Shown: positions 45,119 through 54,681, counted from the first letter of the stretch. The stretch: 64,000 bases of DNA from Novosphingobium sp. (GCA_024236175.1 JACKKY010000001.1:558001-622000), one strand, 5' to 3'. The notes: generated from the sequence alone by a model not told the origin. Numbers and translations: made by a program.

Positions 45119-46714
45119 GTGACCTACCAGCAGAGCATCAACGAAGCCGGCCAGACGATCGGCCAGCACCAGCAGACCTGGAGCGGGATCGAGCCGGAAT
45201 CGGTCGCCCGCATGCGCCTGCAGAACCGCTTCCGCACCGGGCTCGATATCGCCCGCTACACCGCGCGCATCATGCGCGAGGACATGGCCGCCTACGATGC
45301 CGACCCCGCCAACTACACCCAGTCGCTGGGCTGCTGGCACGGCTTCATCGGCCAGCAGAAGATGATTTCCATCAAGAAGCATTTCGGCTCGACCAAGCGT
45401 CGCTACCTCTATCTTTCCGGCTGGATGGTCGCCGCGCTGCGGTCCGATTTCGGCCCGCTTCCCGATCAGTCCATGCATGAGAAGACTTCGGTTCCGGCGC
45501 TGATCGAGGAACTGTACACCTTCCTCAAGCAGGCCGACGCGCGCGAGCTGGGCATGATGTTCCGCGATCTCGACAAGGCCCGGGCGGCCGGCGACGAGAT
45601 GGAAAGCCAGCGCATCCAGCACGCCATCGACAGTTTCGAGACTCACGTCGTTCCGATCATCGCCGATATCGACGCCGGTTTCGGCAATGCCGAGGCGACC
45701 TACCTCCTCGCCAAGAAGATGATCGAAGCGGGCGCATGCGCGCTTCAGATCGAGAACCAGGTGTCCGACGAAAAGCAGTGCGGCCATCAGGACGGCAAGG
45801 TCACGGTCCCGCATGAAGACTTCCTCGCGAAGATCCGTGCGATCCGCTACGCCTTCATGGAACTCGGCGTGGACGACGGCATCATCGTCGCCCGCACGGA
45901 CTCCCTCGGGGCCGGCCTCACCAAGCAGATCGCCTTCACCCGCGAAGCCGGCGACATCGGCGATCAGTACAACGCGTTCCTCGACTGCGAGGAAATCGAT
46001 CCCGCCAATCTGGGCCACGGCGAAGTGCTCATCAGCCGCGACGGCAAGCTGATGCGTCCGAAGCGTCTTCCGTCCAATCTCTACCAGTTCCGCTCCGGAA
46101 CCGGCGAGGACCGCTGCGTGCTCGACTGCATCAACAGCCTGCAGAACGGCGCCGACCTGCTGTGGATCGAGACCGAAAAGCCGCATATCGAACAGATCGC
46201 CGGCATGGTCGACCGCATCCGCGAAGTCATTCCCAACGCCAAGCTGGTCTACAACAACTCGCCCAGCTTCAACTGGACGCTGAATTTCCGCCAGCAGGTC
46301 TACGATCGCTGGTCGGAAGAAGGCCGTGACGTTTCGGGCTACGACCGCGACCGGCTGATGAGCATCGACTACGACGATACCGACCTCGCACTGGAAGCGG
46401 ACGAGTCCATCCGCACCTTCCAGCGGGACGCTGCGGCTCGCGCGGGTATCTTCCATCACCTGATCACCCTGCCGACCTATCATACGGCCGCCCTGTCAAC
46501 CGACGATCTGGCCCGTCAGTATTTCGGCGATCTCGGGATGCTCGGCTATGTCGCCACCGTCCAGCGTGCGGAAATTCGCCAGGGCGTCGCTTGCGTGAAG
46601 CACCAGAATATGGCTGGTTCCGACATCGGCGACGACCACAAGGAATATTTCGCCGGCGAAGCCGCTCTCAAGGCGGGCGGCGAGGCCAACACGATGAACC
46701 AATTCGCGGCCTGA
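45119..46714 (+). CDS. aceA: Isocitrate lyase (long form)
   Basis: A 531-residue enzyme of the glyoxylate shunt that splits isocitrate into glyoxylate and succinate. The catalytic Cys221 lies in KQCGHQDGKV, and the family metal segment DIDAGFGN and NNSPSFNW are present. It is about 100 residues longer than the E. coli enzyme, as in the fungal-like/long bacterial class. A GTG start at 45119 has AAGGA 7 bases upstream; the ATG at 45104 has none. No malate synthase gene is adjacent. Expression is probably controlled by the divergent regulator. Confidence 0.96.
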   Translation: MTYQQSINEAGQTIGQHQQTWSGIEPESVARMRLQNRFRTGLDIARYTARIMREDMAAYDADPANYTQSLGCWHGFIGQQKMISIKKHFGSTKRRYLYLSGWMVAALRSDFGPLPDQSMHEKTSVPALIEELYTFLKQADARELGMMFRDLDKARAAGDEMESQRIQHAIDSFETHVVPIIADIDAGFGNAEATYLLAKKMIEAGACALQIENQVSDEKQCGHQDGKVTVPHEDFLAKIRAIRYAFMELGVDDGIIVARTDSLGAGLTKQIAFTREAGDIGDQYNAFLDCEEIDPANLGHGEVLISRDGKLMRPKRLPSNLYQFRSGTGEDRCVLDCINSLQNGADLLWIETEKPHIEQIAGMVDRIREVIPNAKLVYNNSPSFNWTLNFRQQVYDRWSEEGRDVSGYDRDRLMSIDYDDTDLALEADESIRTFQRDAAARAGIFHHLITLPTYHTAALSTDDLARQYFGDLGMLGYVATVQRAEIRQGVACVKHQNMAGSDIGDDHKEYFAGEAALKAGGEANTMNQFAA

Positions 46715-46743
46715 GCGCTCGCGATTGCCGGAGGAAAACCGAC

Positions 46744-46905
46744 ATGACTGCACCTCAACGCTCGAGCGCGGTCTTCTCGAATGAGGACTTCCAGCTGCTG
46801 AAAGAGGCAGTGCGATTCTGGATCCAGAATCACGAGGAAAGCGAAGAGACCTCGAAATACGCCAATCTCTATCACCGGCTCGGGCGGGCTGCCGGCACGC
46901 CCTGA
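46744..46905 (+). CDS. Small conserved-looking protein after aceA
   Basis: A 53-residue acidic helical protein (MTAPQRSSAVFSNEDFQLLK at the N-terminus) with GGAGGA about 9 bases before its ATG, a stronger site than most genes here. It starts 30 bases after aceA and precedes a terminator, so it is the second gene of the aceA transcript. No Cys, membrane segment or known domain. It may be a small partner of isocitrate lyase; that is a guess from position only. Confidence 0.7.
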   Translation: MTAPQRSSAVFSNEDFQLLKEAVRFWIQNHEESEETSKYANLYHRLGRAAGTP

Positions 46906-46933
46906 GAAATGCCTTTCCTGGGGAGGAAAGCCT

Positions 46934-46966
46934 GGCCCGTCGCGTCGCTCCCTGACGCGGCGGGCC
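46934..46966 (+). terminator. Hairpin terminator after the aceA transcript
   Basis: GGCCCGTCGCGTC pairs with GACGCGGCGGGCC (13 bp with one G.T pair) over a 7-base loop, 29 bases after the small gene. The T-run is weak (ATTCCAATT). The rest of the gap up to 47100 shows no gene with a ribosome binding site. Confidence 0.65.
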
Positions 46967-47099
46967 ATTCCAATTGGACGCTCGGCCAAGCTGTCCGGGG
47001 CCGCGGTCGGTTGCGCGCCTTCCACGCGCTCAGCTATTCGGCCGGCCACATCAAATACGACGAATGCGCCACCATCAGGCGCGTGTGGAGCAAGAAAAC

Positions 47100-48296
47100 A
47101 TGAACGCACCAGTCCTCGACCGCAGCGTATTCGGTGGCCGCAAGGTCATCGACGTCGACACGCATCTTGTCGAACCGTTCGACCTGTGGAGCAGCCGCGC
47201 ACCGGCCGCGATGAAGAACCGCCTGCCCCGCGTCGAAGTCAAGGACGGTATCCGTTCCTGGATCATCGACGAAGACAAGATCCTGTCCAAGGGCGCCGTG
47301 CCCGCCTGCACGATCTCCAAGGAAGGCGTGAAATGGCCGGGCCTGGAATTCATCCAGAAGCAGATCGAGGATGTCGATCCGGCGGCCTACAGCGTCAAGG
47401 AACGCGTCGAGATCATGGACAAGATGGGGATCGACGCACAGATCGTCTATCCCAACATCCTGGGCTTCGGCGGCCAGGCGGCAGTTCAGGTGGACGGTGA
47501 GCTGCGGCTGGCGACCGTCAAGATCTTCAACGATGCCATGGCCGAAATGCAGGCGGACAGCGGTAACCGCATGTTCCCGATGGCGATGTTGCCGTGGTGG
47601 GATGTCGACGAGTCCGTCAAGGAGATCGAGCGTGTCCACCAGATGGGCCTCAAAGGGCTCAACATCAACTCGGACCCGCACAACTTCACCCGCGCCGACG
47701 GCACCAACCTGCCCGATCTCGGCCAGGAATACTGGTATCCGATGTGGGAAGCCTGCGAGGCGACCGACCTCTCGATCAATTTCCACATTGGGGCGTCTGA
47801 GGAATCGATGGATTTCGTCGGCGCTCAGGGCTGGCCCGGCCTGCATCAGGACATGCGCTCCGGCCTTGGCGGAGCGATGCTGTTCATCAACAACGGCAAG
47901 ACCATGGGCAACCTGATCCTGTCCGGCCTGCTGGACCGTTTCACGAAGCTGAAATTCGTCTCGGTCGAAAGCGGCTTGGGCTGGATCCCGTTCCTGCTCG
48001 AAGCGATCGACTACCAGATGAGCGAAACCGGCGCGAACGCCTACAAGCTGCAGAAGAAGCCCAGCGAGTATTTCAAGACCAACTTCTACGCCTGCTTCTG
48101 GTTCGAGCGCAGGAACCTGGTGCACGATATCCGTCAGCTCGGCGTCGAGAACTGCCTGTTCGAGACGGACTATCCGCATCCGATCTGCCTCTATCCGGTC
48201 GACAACATGGACACGGCGCTGGAGGGCCTGACGGAGGGTGAGAAGAACCTGATCCTCTCCGGCAACGCGGCACGCGTCTACAATATCGATCTGTAA
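47100..48296 (+). CDS. Amidohydrolase family protein 2
   Basis: A 398-residue metal-dependent hydrolase of the amidohydrolase-2 group, paralogous to that at 32643. Metal-site segments are IDVDTHLVEPFDLW, INFHIGASEES and ETDYPHPICLYP. GTGGAG lies 9 bases before the ATG. It stands alone between two terminators. Probable function: hydrolysis or decarboxylation in the same or a parallel catabolic route; the substrate is unknown. Confidence 0.9.
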   Translation: MNAPVLDRSVFGGRKVIDVDTHLVEPFDLWSSRAPAAMKNRLPRVEVKDGIRSWIIDEDKILSKGAVPACTISKEGVKWPGLEFIQKQIEDVDPAAYSVKERVEIMDKMGIDAQIVYPNILGFGGQAAVQVDGELRLATVKIFNDAMAEMQADSGNRMFPMAMLPWWDVDESVKEIERVHQMGLKGLNINSDPHNFTRADGTNLPDLGQEYWYPMWEACEATDLSINFHIGASEESMDFVGAQGWPGLHQDMRSGLGGAMLFINNGKTMGNLILSGLLDRFTKLKFVSVESGLGWIPFLLEAIDYQMSETGANAYKLQKKPSEYFKTNFYACFWFERRNLVHDIRQLGVENCLFETDYPHPICLYPVDNMDTALEGLTEGEKNLILSGNAARVYNIDL

Positions 48297-48316
48297 TCGA
48301 AGGGTGATGACAGGAG

Positions 48317-48341
48317 GGCGGCCGTCTTCGGACGGGCCGCC
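48317..48341. terminator. Terminator between convergent amidohydrolase 2 and receptor genes
   Basis: GGCGGCC-GTC pairs with GAC-(G)-GGCCGCC around a TTCG loop with one bulged G. It is 20 bases after the amidohydrolase stop and 24 bases before the end of the opposite gene. Confidence 0.7.
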
Positions 48342-48364
48342 TTCTGCCGTCTTGCAGCCTCGAT

Positions 48365-50332
48365 CTAGAAGTCGGCCGCGAGCGAAACTGTGAAGCGCCG
48401 CCGTTCCTCGGGGTAGATCACATTGGCGGCCACGATCTTCCAGGTCGCCTCGTCGAAAACGTTCTGGACCTGCGCACGCACGCTGGCGTCGATCGCGCCG
48501 ATCTTGAAGCGCTGGCGCAGCCCGAGATCGACGGTGGTGTATGCCGGAACCATCAGCTGCCGGCCATCCAGCTCCTCCTGCGGAGCCGAACCCGCGGCAC
48601 GCTTGCCGGTGTGGACCAGCGACACGGTCGGCGTGAGGCCGTCGAAGATGTCGGTCCGGTAGTTGGCATCGAACCTCGCGTACAACGAAGGCTTGCCCGC
48701 CGGCCGCCTGCCGACCAGACCCGCCTCGACTCCCGGGCCGGTGACGCGCGGCTGCATGACCAGTGCGCCGGCCACCACGCTGAGCCGGTCACCGAAATGG
48801 CCGGACAGCGAAGCTTCGACACCGCGATGACGTTCCTTGCCGGACCTGACAAAGCGGTTCTGGGCATCGAAACTGAAATAGGGCTTCGTGATCTGGAAGG
48901 CGTTGACCACGAACTGCCCCCCGGAAAACTTCCAGCGCACGCCGCCTTCGTATTGCGTCGTGCGAGTGGCCGGGAGCTGCTCGCTGCGGTTCGCGGCGTT
49001 CTCCGGCGCGACGCCGCTGTCCTCGAGCCCGCGCTCCGTGCCGCCATAAAGAGACAGCGACGGCGTGAGATCGAAGAACGCGGTGGCGTTGTATAGCCAG
49101 GGATCGGCGCGAGAGCTGCCCCTATCTCCCGTGGCGCCATCGCGGAACCGCGCCCGGTAGCGTGCTTTCTGGATGCCGAGATTGAGCTGTCCGACACCGT
49201 CCAGCCTGCCGATGTACCCCAGCATGAGTGAAGACTGGCGCACGCGCCCCGAGTTGACCGCCGAAAAGGTGAAGTCCGGTTCAGGTTCGGGGTCCAGCTC
49301 TCCGAAAACGACCTGGCCGAAGCTCCGCGGGTCCGAACCGCCTGTCTCCGTCACCCGGTTGCGGGCGCGGTAACCGGCGAAGATACGATGATTCCAGCCG
49401 CCGCCACCCAAGCGCAGCACGGCCAGCGCCTCGCCGCTGGTCGAATGAACTTCGTGCGGCGGATCGGCAATGAATGAATGGTTGGCCCTGATGGGGCCAG
49501 CGCCGCCCTGGGGAGGATCGATGATGGAGAATATCTCGGTGTAGTATTCGTTCCGGTCGCCGACGGAATGGAAGATGCCTCCCCTGAAGGAAAGCTGGTC
49601 GGTGATCTTCGCTTTCAGCGTGGCGCCGTAGTGATCGTTGCGATAGCGGCGCCCGGCCCAGTCCTGACCCAGATACACTCGCTTCTTCGGCACGTCCGGC
49701 AACGTCGCGCCGCGGACGACGACAAACGGATGACCATAATCGTCGTGAAACGCCGACCGGACGATGAAGGGGGCGAACTCCACGGTTGCGACCCTGATGA
49801 TCGGCCGGACTGTCCAGCCCCAGCTCAGGCTGTTCGAACCGTCGCTGTTCTGCAGGTCCGCCTCGGCAATGCCGCCGGTCAGGCTTACATGCCTGTCCAC
49901 GAGCGGCAGGCGCAGGTCCCACTCCACAATGTGCCCGCCGAACGCCCCGCGATAGAGGCTCAGGCTATTGCCGAACTCGTCCGGCATGGTGCGAAACTTG
50001 TAATCGACGATGCCGGTCGGAGCCGTGAAGGGAAAGCCTTCGGCGGCAAAGCCGACCCGGATCGTCGTGCTTTGCCTGAGCCGGCCGGAAAGCGCGCCGA
50101 CCGGATCGTAGTAGATGCCGTCGATCCGGGCATTGCCCGCATCCAGAGGGCTGAAGCCGCGCGTATCGCGGTCGGTATAGATGCCGGCCGATTCCAGACC
50201 GACGCTGATCCCGAACGCATCGTCCGCATCCGTCACAGCATTTTCGGCAGCGCGCTGCGCATGAACCGCACCCGGTATCGCGAGCGTGCACAGGGCCGAG
50301 ACCACCATGCATCTGCGGACTAGTCCCGACAT
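48365..50332 (-). CDS. Atypical TonB-dependent receptor 3
   Basis: A 655-residue outer-membrane protein with signal peptide ending near VHAQ and a C-terminal Phe (SLAADF). A reduced plug-like region (RGFSPLDAGNARIDGIYYDP, then APTGIVDYKFR) begins about 40 residues into the mature protein, and no canonical TonB box is seen. Barrel features such as GRRPAGKPSLYARFDANYRT and QVQNVFDEATW are normal. The start is ATG 50332, or TTG 50347 in the same frame. It lies 18 bases after receptor 4, which it resembles over its whole length. Confidence 0.88.
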   Translation of the reverse strand: MSGLVRRCMVVSALCTLAIPGAVHAQRAAENAVTDADDAFGISVGLESAGIYTDRDTRGFSPLDAGNARIDGIYYDPVGALSGRLRQSTTIRVGFAAEGFPFTAPTGIVDYKFRTMPDEFGNSLSLYRGAFGGHIVEWDLRLPLVDRHVSLTGGIAEADLQNSDGSNSLSWGWTVRPIIRVATVEFAPFIVRSAFHDDYGHPFVVVRGATLPDVPKKRVYLGQDWAGRRYRNDHYGATLKAKITDQLSFRGGIFHSVGDRNEYYTEIFSIIDPPQGGAGPIRANHSFIADPPHEVHSTSGEALAVLRLGGGGWNHRIFAGYRARNRVTETGGSDPRSFGQVVFGELDPEPEPDFTFSAVNSGRVRQSSLMLGYIGRLDGVGQLNLGIQKARYRARFRDGATGDRGSSRADPWLYNATAFFDLTPSLSLYGGTERGLEDSGVAPENAANRSEQLPATRTTQYEGGVRWKFSGGQFVVNAFQITKPYFSFDAQNRFVRSGKERHRGVEASLSGHFGDRLSVVAGALVMQPRVTGPGVEAGLVGRRPAGKPSLYARFDANYRTDIFDGLTPTVSLVHTGKRAAGSAPQEELDGRQLMVPAYTTVDLGLRQRFKIGAIDASVRAQVQNVFDEATWKIVAANVIYPEERRRFTVSLAADF

Positions 50333-50350
50333 CGGCAAAAACCCCAACCC

Positions 50351-52297
50351 CTAGAAATCAGTCGTCAACGAGAGGCTGAAATACCGCCGGTCCTTGACCT
50401 TGAGCGTATTGGCCGCAACCACGTCCCACGTTGCCTCATCGAACACATTGTGCACAACCGCCCGGATACTGGTGGGCAGACTGCCGAGCGTGAAATGCTG
50501 GCGAAGCCCGAGGTCGAGCGTGACATAGTCCGGCACCGAAAGCTGGTGGCCCTCAGGGTCCAGCGGACGGGCGCCGACCGCTCGCTTGCCGGTATAGGTC
50601 AGGGTGGCGGTGGGGGTCAGCCCGCCGAAGATATCGGTCCGGTAATTGCCGTCCACGCGCACGAAAACCGACGGCGTTCCCGCAGGCCGCTTGCCGGAAA
50701 GCCCCTCGTCGACCGCAACGCCGGAAACGCGCGGACGCATGAGCACCGCACCGGCAAGAAGGTTCAGCCTCTTGCCGAAATGGCCCGAGAGCGAGGCTTC
50801 GACCCCGCGATGCCGGACCTTGCCTATGCGGGTGAAAACCGCATCCGCGTCGAAGGAGAAATAGGGTTTTGCGATCTGGAACGCATTGACCACGAGTTGG
50901 CCGCCATGGAACAGCCAGCGCACCCCGCCCTCGTATTGCGTTGTTCGCGTGGCGGGAAGCTGTTCCCTGCTGTTCGCGGCCGTTTCGGGCGCGGTGCCGC
51001 TGTCCTCGAGGCCGCGCTGGGTGCCGATGTAGAATTGCAACGTCCGGCTCGCATCGATGCCCAGGGTCGCGTTGTACAGCCAGGGGTCGTCTTTCGAGCG
51101 GGTGACGTCCCCTGAAACGCCCTCGGTTACGCGGGCACGGTAGCGCGCTTTCTGGAGGCCGAGATTGAGCGTGCCCAGACCATCGGCCTTGGCGATATAG
51201 CCGACCATCCACGCGGATTGCCTGATCCGGTTCCTGTTGACCGGAGAAAAATCCGGAGTCACCTCCGGCTGAGGGTCGGGTATGCCATAGATGGCCTCGC
51301 CGAAATCCAGATAATCCGAACCGCCCGACTCGGTCATGCGGTTACGGGCGCGGTAGCCGACGTATATCCTGTGCTTCCAGCGGGCCCCGTCGATGAGATA
51401 CACCGCCTGGGCCTCGCCGCTGGTCGAATACACGTCCTGTTCCGGATCGGCGATGAGCAGGTGATCGGCAAGGCCGGAAGGATCCTTCAGCGAATAGATC
51501 TCGGCAAAATTCCGGTCGCGCCTGCCGCCGGAATAGAAGGCTCCCCCGCGCAGCACGACATGCTCCGAAATGCGCGACTTGAGCGTCCCGCCGGTGTTGA
51601 TGTTGTGGAATTCCGGCTTGGCCCAGCGCTGCCCCAGGAAAACACGGGTCCGGGGCTGCTTGGGTAGGTAGTCATCGCTCACGACGACCAGCGTTGGCGG
51701 ACGGTTTTCGGGAAAGCCGCCCACGGACACGAACGGCGCGAACAGGGTATGGGCGAACCGAAAGATCGGCCGGACCGCGGCGCGCCACTCGTTGCTGTAG
51801 GAGCCGTCGGTCATCCGGTGTTCGCGATAGCTTGCGCCGCCGGTCAACGCGATGTGGTCCTCCACCAGCGGCAGGCGGATATCCAGTTCGGCCAGCGGCG
51901 CCCAATAGCCGAAGCGATGGAGCCCGAGACTGGCGCCGGGCTCGTCGGGCATGGGGTGGAACCTGTCATCGACTATGCCGGTTGGCGCCGGAAAGGGATA
52001 ATCCTCGGCGGAGAAACCAACGCGGATCGCGGTGCTCTGCCGCAACCGGCCCGACAGCGATGCGACCTGATCGAAATAGATACCGTCGATCCGGGCGTTG
52101 CCCGCCTTCTTGGGACTGAACCCGCGCGTGTCGCTCTGTGTATAGATGCCGGTACTTTCGACACCAACGGTAGTGCCGAACGCATCGTCCGCGTCCGCAA
52201 TCGCGTCTTCCGTGGCACGCTGGGCAAACGCTGCACCGGGCTGGCAAAGCGATGCAGCCAGCAAAATCGCGGCTCCTGCGCCGCCCCCCGTCTTCAT
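50351..52297 (-). CDS. Atypical TonB-dependent receptor 4
   Basis: A 648-residue paralogue of the previous gene. Signal peptide ends near AFAQ, the plug-like segments are RGFSPKKAGNARIDGIYFDQ and PFPAPTGIVDDRF, and the end is LSLTTDF. Like receptor 3 it lacks a visible TonB box and has a short plug. The ATG at 52297 has GGAGAAG 6-8 bases upstream. Leftward, it follows the SDR gene at 52395, so receptors 3 and 4 are probably expressed with the oxidoreductases upstream. Confidence 0.88.
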   Translation of the reverse strand: MKTGGGAGAAILLAASLCQPGAAFAQRATEDAIADADDAFGTTVGVESTGIYTQSDTRGFSPKKAGNARIDGIYFDQVASLSGRLRQSTAIRVGFSAEDYPFPAPTGIVDDRFHPMPDEPGASLGLHRFGYWAPLAELDIRLPLVEDHIALTGGASYREHRMTDGSYSNEWRAAVRPIFRFAHTLFAPFVSVGGFPENRPPTLVVVSDDYLPKQPRTRVFLGQRWAKPEFHNINTGGTLKSRISEHVVLRGGAFYSGGRRDRNFAEIYSLKDPSGLADHLLIADPEQDVYSTSGEAQAVYLIDGARWKHRIYVGYRARNRMTESGGSDYLDFGEAIYGIPDPQPEVTPDFSPVNRNRIRQSAWMVGYIAKADGLGTLNLGLQKARYRARVTEGVSGDVTRSKDDPWLYNATLGIDASRTLQFYIGTQRGLEDSGTAPETAANSREQLPATRTTQYEGGVRWLFHGGQLVVNAFQIAKPYFSFDADAVFTRIGKVRHRGVEASLSGHFGKRLNLLAGAVLMRPRVSGVAVDEGLSGKRPAGTPSVFVRVDGNYRTDIFGGLTPTATLTYTGKRAVGARPLDPEGHQLSVPDYVTLDLGLRQHFTLGSLPTSIRAVVHNVFDEATWDVVAANTLKVKDRRYFSLSLTTDF

Positions 52298-52394
52298 TTG
52301 TACTTCTCCGTCACCAGCCCAAAGCAAGGCGCGCGAGAGAGTGCAACCGAAAATACTTAGCTGGGTGAGTAAACCGGACTAGCCAGCCGGCGTT

Positions 52395-53117
52395 TCAGAC
52401 GAGCTGCAAACCGCCATCGATCGTCAGGACCTCGCCTGTGACATAGCCGGCACCGGCCATGAACAGGATGGCATCGACGACTTCCTCGACCGTGCCCATG
52501 CGACCGAGCGGAACGGTATCTTTCAGGCCCCGAAACTCCTCCCGCAGGGCAGGCGTGTCGGTAAGCCCGGGAGAAACCGCGTTGACCCGGATCCCGTCCC
52601 CTGCCCATTCAATCGCCAGGCTGCGGGTCAGGTTGACGACACCGGCGCGCGAAGCCGCCGAATGCGCCATCGTCGCAGCGCCCTTCTGCCACAGATTGGC
52701 CACGACATTGACGATGGCGCCGCCGCGTCTTCGCAGTGCCGGATAGAGCTGACGCGCCAGAAAGAAGGCGCCGTCGAGGTTCGTCTCGACAACCGCCTTC
52801 CAGCCGTTTCGCGAAAGCTCCGCCGCCAGTTTGGGAAATTGCCCCCCGGCCGAATTGACCAGCAGGTCGATGCCTTCCTGTTCCAGCGATGCGCCGAGTT
52901 CGCCCATCCGGTCCCAGTCGCGCACGTCGCCGGCGAAGGCCTCTGCCCGGCCGCCGGCTTCCGCGATCCGCGATGCGGTGGCTTCCAGCTTGGCGCTGTC
53001 CCGGCCGACGAGCACCACTTTCCAGCCCTCGCCGGCCAGCCGCAGGGCGCACCCCTGCCCTATCCCGGAGCCGCCGCCGGCAATCACCGCTATCGAACGG
53101 CGTTCCGTCACATCCAC
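52395..53117 (-). CDS. SDR family protein lacking the catalytic Tyr
   Basis: A 240-residue Rossmann-fold protein with nucleotide motif AGGGSGIG (residues 13-20) and NSAG. The usual YxxxK active site is replaced by HSAASRAG: aligning Arg with the Lys places Ser at the Tyr position. Similar motifs occur in 2,4-dienoyl-CoA and trans-2-enoyl-CoA reductases of the SDR superfamily, which use another acid. It would therefore reduce an unsaturated acyl-CoA. It starts 21 bases after the CMD-fold gene in a leftward operon. Confidence 0.85.
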   Translation of the reverse strand: MDVTERRSIAVIAGGGSGIGQGCALRLAGEGWKVVLVGRDSAKLEATASRIAEAGGRAEAFAGDVRDWDRMGELGASLEQEGIDLLVNSAGGQFPKLAAELSRNGWKAVVETNLDGAFFLARQLYPALRRRGGAIVNVVANLWQKGAATMAHSAASRAGVVNLTRSLAIEWAGDGIRVNAVSPGLTDTPALREEFRGLKDTVPLGRMGTVEEVVDAILFMAGAGYVTGEVLTIDGGLQLV

Positions 53118-53138
53118 TGATCGCGGCAGCGTCGGGTC

Positions 53139-53765
53139 CTAGCGAAGCGAGGCGGCATCGAAGAACCGGCGATACGGCACTTTTTGCTCCTCGATCGGCA
53201 AGTGCAGGCTGTCGTGGATCGTGTTGAACAGCTTCCACATGCCCACGATGGCGGCGAGCTGGACGATCTGACCCGGAGAAAGGTGCTTCCTGAGGTCAGC
53301 CAGCATTTCCGACGAAACCGAGTTGGGATCGAACGACGCGGCACGGGCGTAGGCGAAGCAGGCTTGCTCGACGGGATCGCCGCCCTCGGCCTCGCCGGAT
53401 ATCAACTCGGCCACTTCGCTATCGGACAGGCCTGCGGCAGCCGCAGCGGATGGCGGATTCTGCAGGGCGTTGCACTGGTGACTGGTGCAATAGGCGCAGC
53501 CGTTGATCGAACTGCAGATCACGCCGAGCTTGGACTGTACCGCCATCGGCAGGCTATCGTCGTCGGCCCCATAAATGGCCGATGACAGCCCCAGGAAAGC
53601 AGCGGCGATGGCGGGCCGGTGCAGATAGGTGAGCATGCTGTTCGGCACGTAGCCGATGGCCGCACCGATCCTGTCGTGCAGCGCCCGGGTCTCGGGATCG
53701 AGGCTTTCCGGATCGACAAACGGTATGGCCGGCCCCGCTTCGGCAATTGCTTCGCTCGCGCTCAT
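53139..53765 (-). CDS. Carboxymuconolactone decarboxylase/AhpD-fold protein
   Basis: A 208-residue all-helical protein with the redox motif CAYCTSHQCN (CxxCxxxH) in the centre, as in alkylhydroperoxidase D-like proteins of the CMD family. It could reduce peroxides or act in ring-cleavage metabolism. It lies between two SDR genes on the same strand, with gaps of about 20 and 50 bases. A His/Asp-rich C-terminal half (residues 150-190) follows the active site. Confidence 0.88.
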   Translation of the reverse strand: MSASEAIAEAGPAIPFVDPESLDPETRALHDRIGAAIGYVPNSMLTYLHRPAIAAAFLGLSSAIYGADDDSLPMAVQSKLGVICSSINGCAYCTSHQCNALQNPPSAAAAAGLSDSEVAELISGEAEGGDPVEQACFAYARAASFDPNSVSSEMLADLRKHLSPGQIVQLAAIVGMWKLFNTIHDSLHLPIEEQKVPYRRFFDAASLR

Positions 53766-53814
53766 TGCGTCTCTCCCTTTCCTGGGTGTGATGGACTGAC
53801 GGCGAGACTCCGCC

Positions 53815-54639
53815 TCAACCGGACTGGCCGGCTTCGCTGAGTTGCTGTTGTGCAGCCTTGCCGGTTTCCTCGCGCGGCGGGATCGCGTTTTCCTTCACGA
53901 GCCTGCCGCGGTCATCGAGCACGCCGCCGACCTTGCGCACCTGCTCAACATTTCCGGGCGTGCTGACAATGTGAAGCGGTCCGTTGGCGATGTTGTCGAG
54001 CCCCTCTTGCGCGACGACCTCGGGCGCTTCCGCATATTCGATCGGCATGCCGAGGCGCTCCATCGCCGGTGTGGCGGTGAAGCCGATGTTGAGATGCAGG
54101 ACGTCGACGCCCAGCGGCTCCATCTCGCCCCACAGCGCTTCCGTGTAGACCCTGCTGAACGCCTTGGAGGCGCAATAGGCCGCAAGCGTCGGCGAGCCGA
54201 GGTAACCGCCCAGCGAGCCGGTGAGGATGATGCCGCCATGGCCGCGTTCGGCCATCAGCTTGCCGTAGTGGCGCGAGAAATCGACCTGGCCATGCACATT
54301 GATCGCAATGACCGAGTCGGGCACTTCGCGCGGCAGATCGATGATCAGCCCGCGGGTGTTGTTCGCACCGGCGTTGTAGACCAGCAGTCCGACTTCGACG
54401 TCGTCCGTCACCGCACGGACCTGATCGAGCACGTCCGGCTTGCTGAGGTCGGCCGAGACGATGCGGACTTCGGCACCACCGGCTTCCAGCTCTGCCTTGA
54501 GTTCCTCGAGCGGGCCCGGCTTGCGGGCCACCAGCACGAGCTTGAAACCGTCAGCCGCGAGGATGCGGGCGAACGCCGCGCCGACTCCTTCCGAGCCGCC
54601 GATGACGAGCGCCCAGGGGCCGTATTTCTGCAAGTCCAT
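53815..54639 (-). CDS. SDR family oxidoreductase (DltE-like)
   Basis: A 274-residue short-chain dehydrogenase with GGSEGVG at residues 14-20, NAGANN, Ser in LTGSLGGY and YCASK, so the catalytic residues are in place. Its length and the C-terminal extension with NAIPPREETGKAAQQQ match the DltE/YqjQ-like group. ATG 54639 has GGAG 6 bases upstream; GTG 54651 is less likely. It is the first gene of the leftward SDR-CMD-SDR-receptor set and lies 42 bases after the DAHP synthase gene. Confidence 0.9.
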   Translation of the reverse strand: MDLQKYGPWALVIGGSEGVGAAFARILAADGFKLVLVARKPGPLEELKAELEAGGAEVRIVSADLSKPDVLDQVRAVTDDVEVGLLVYNAGANNTRGLIIDLPREVPDSVIAINVHGQVDFSRHYGKLMAERGHGGIILTGSLGGYLGSPTLAAYCASKAFSRVYTEALWGEMEPLGVDVLHLNIGFTATPAMERLGMPIEYAEAPEVVAQEGLDNIANGPLHIVSTPGNVEQVRKVGGVLDDRGRLVKENAIPPREETGKAAQQQLSEAGQSG

Positions 54640-54681
54640 ATCCGTCTCCACTGAATCGCGGAGAAGGATGGCCGTGCCGAA

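Noticed and set aside
46909..47103. 64-residue frame between the small aceA-linked gene and amidohydrolase 2
   Set aside because: No ribosome binding site and it runs through a terminator hairpin into the next start.
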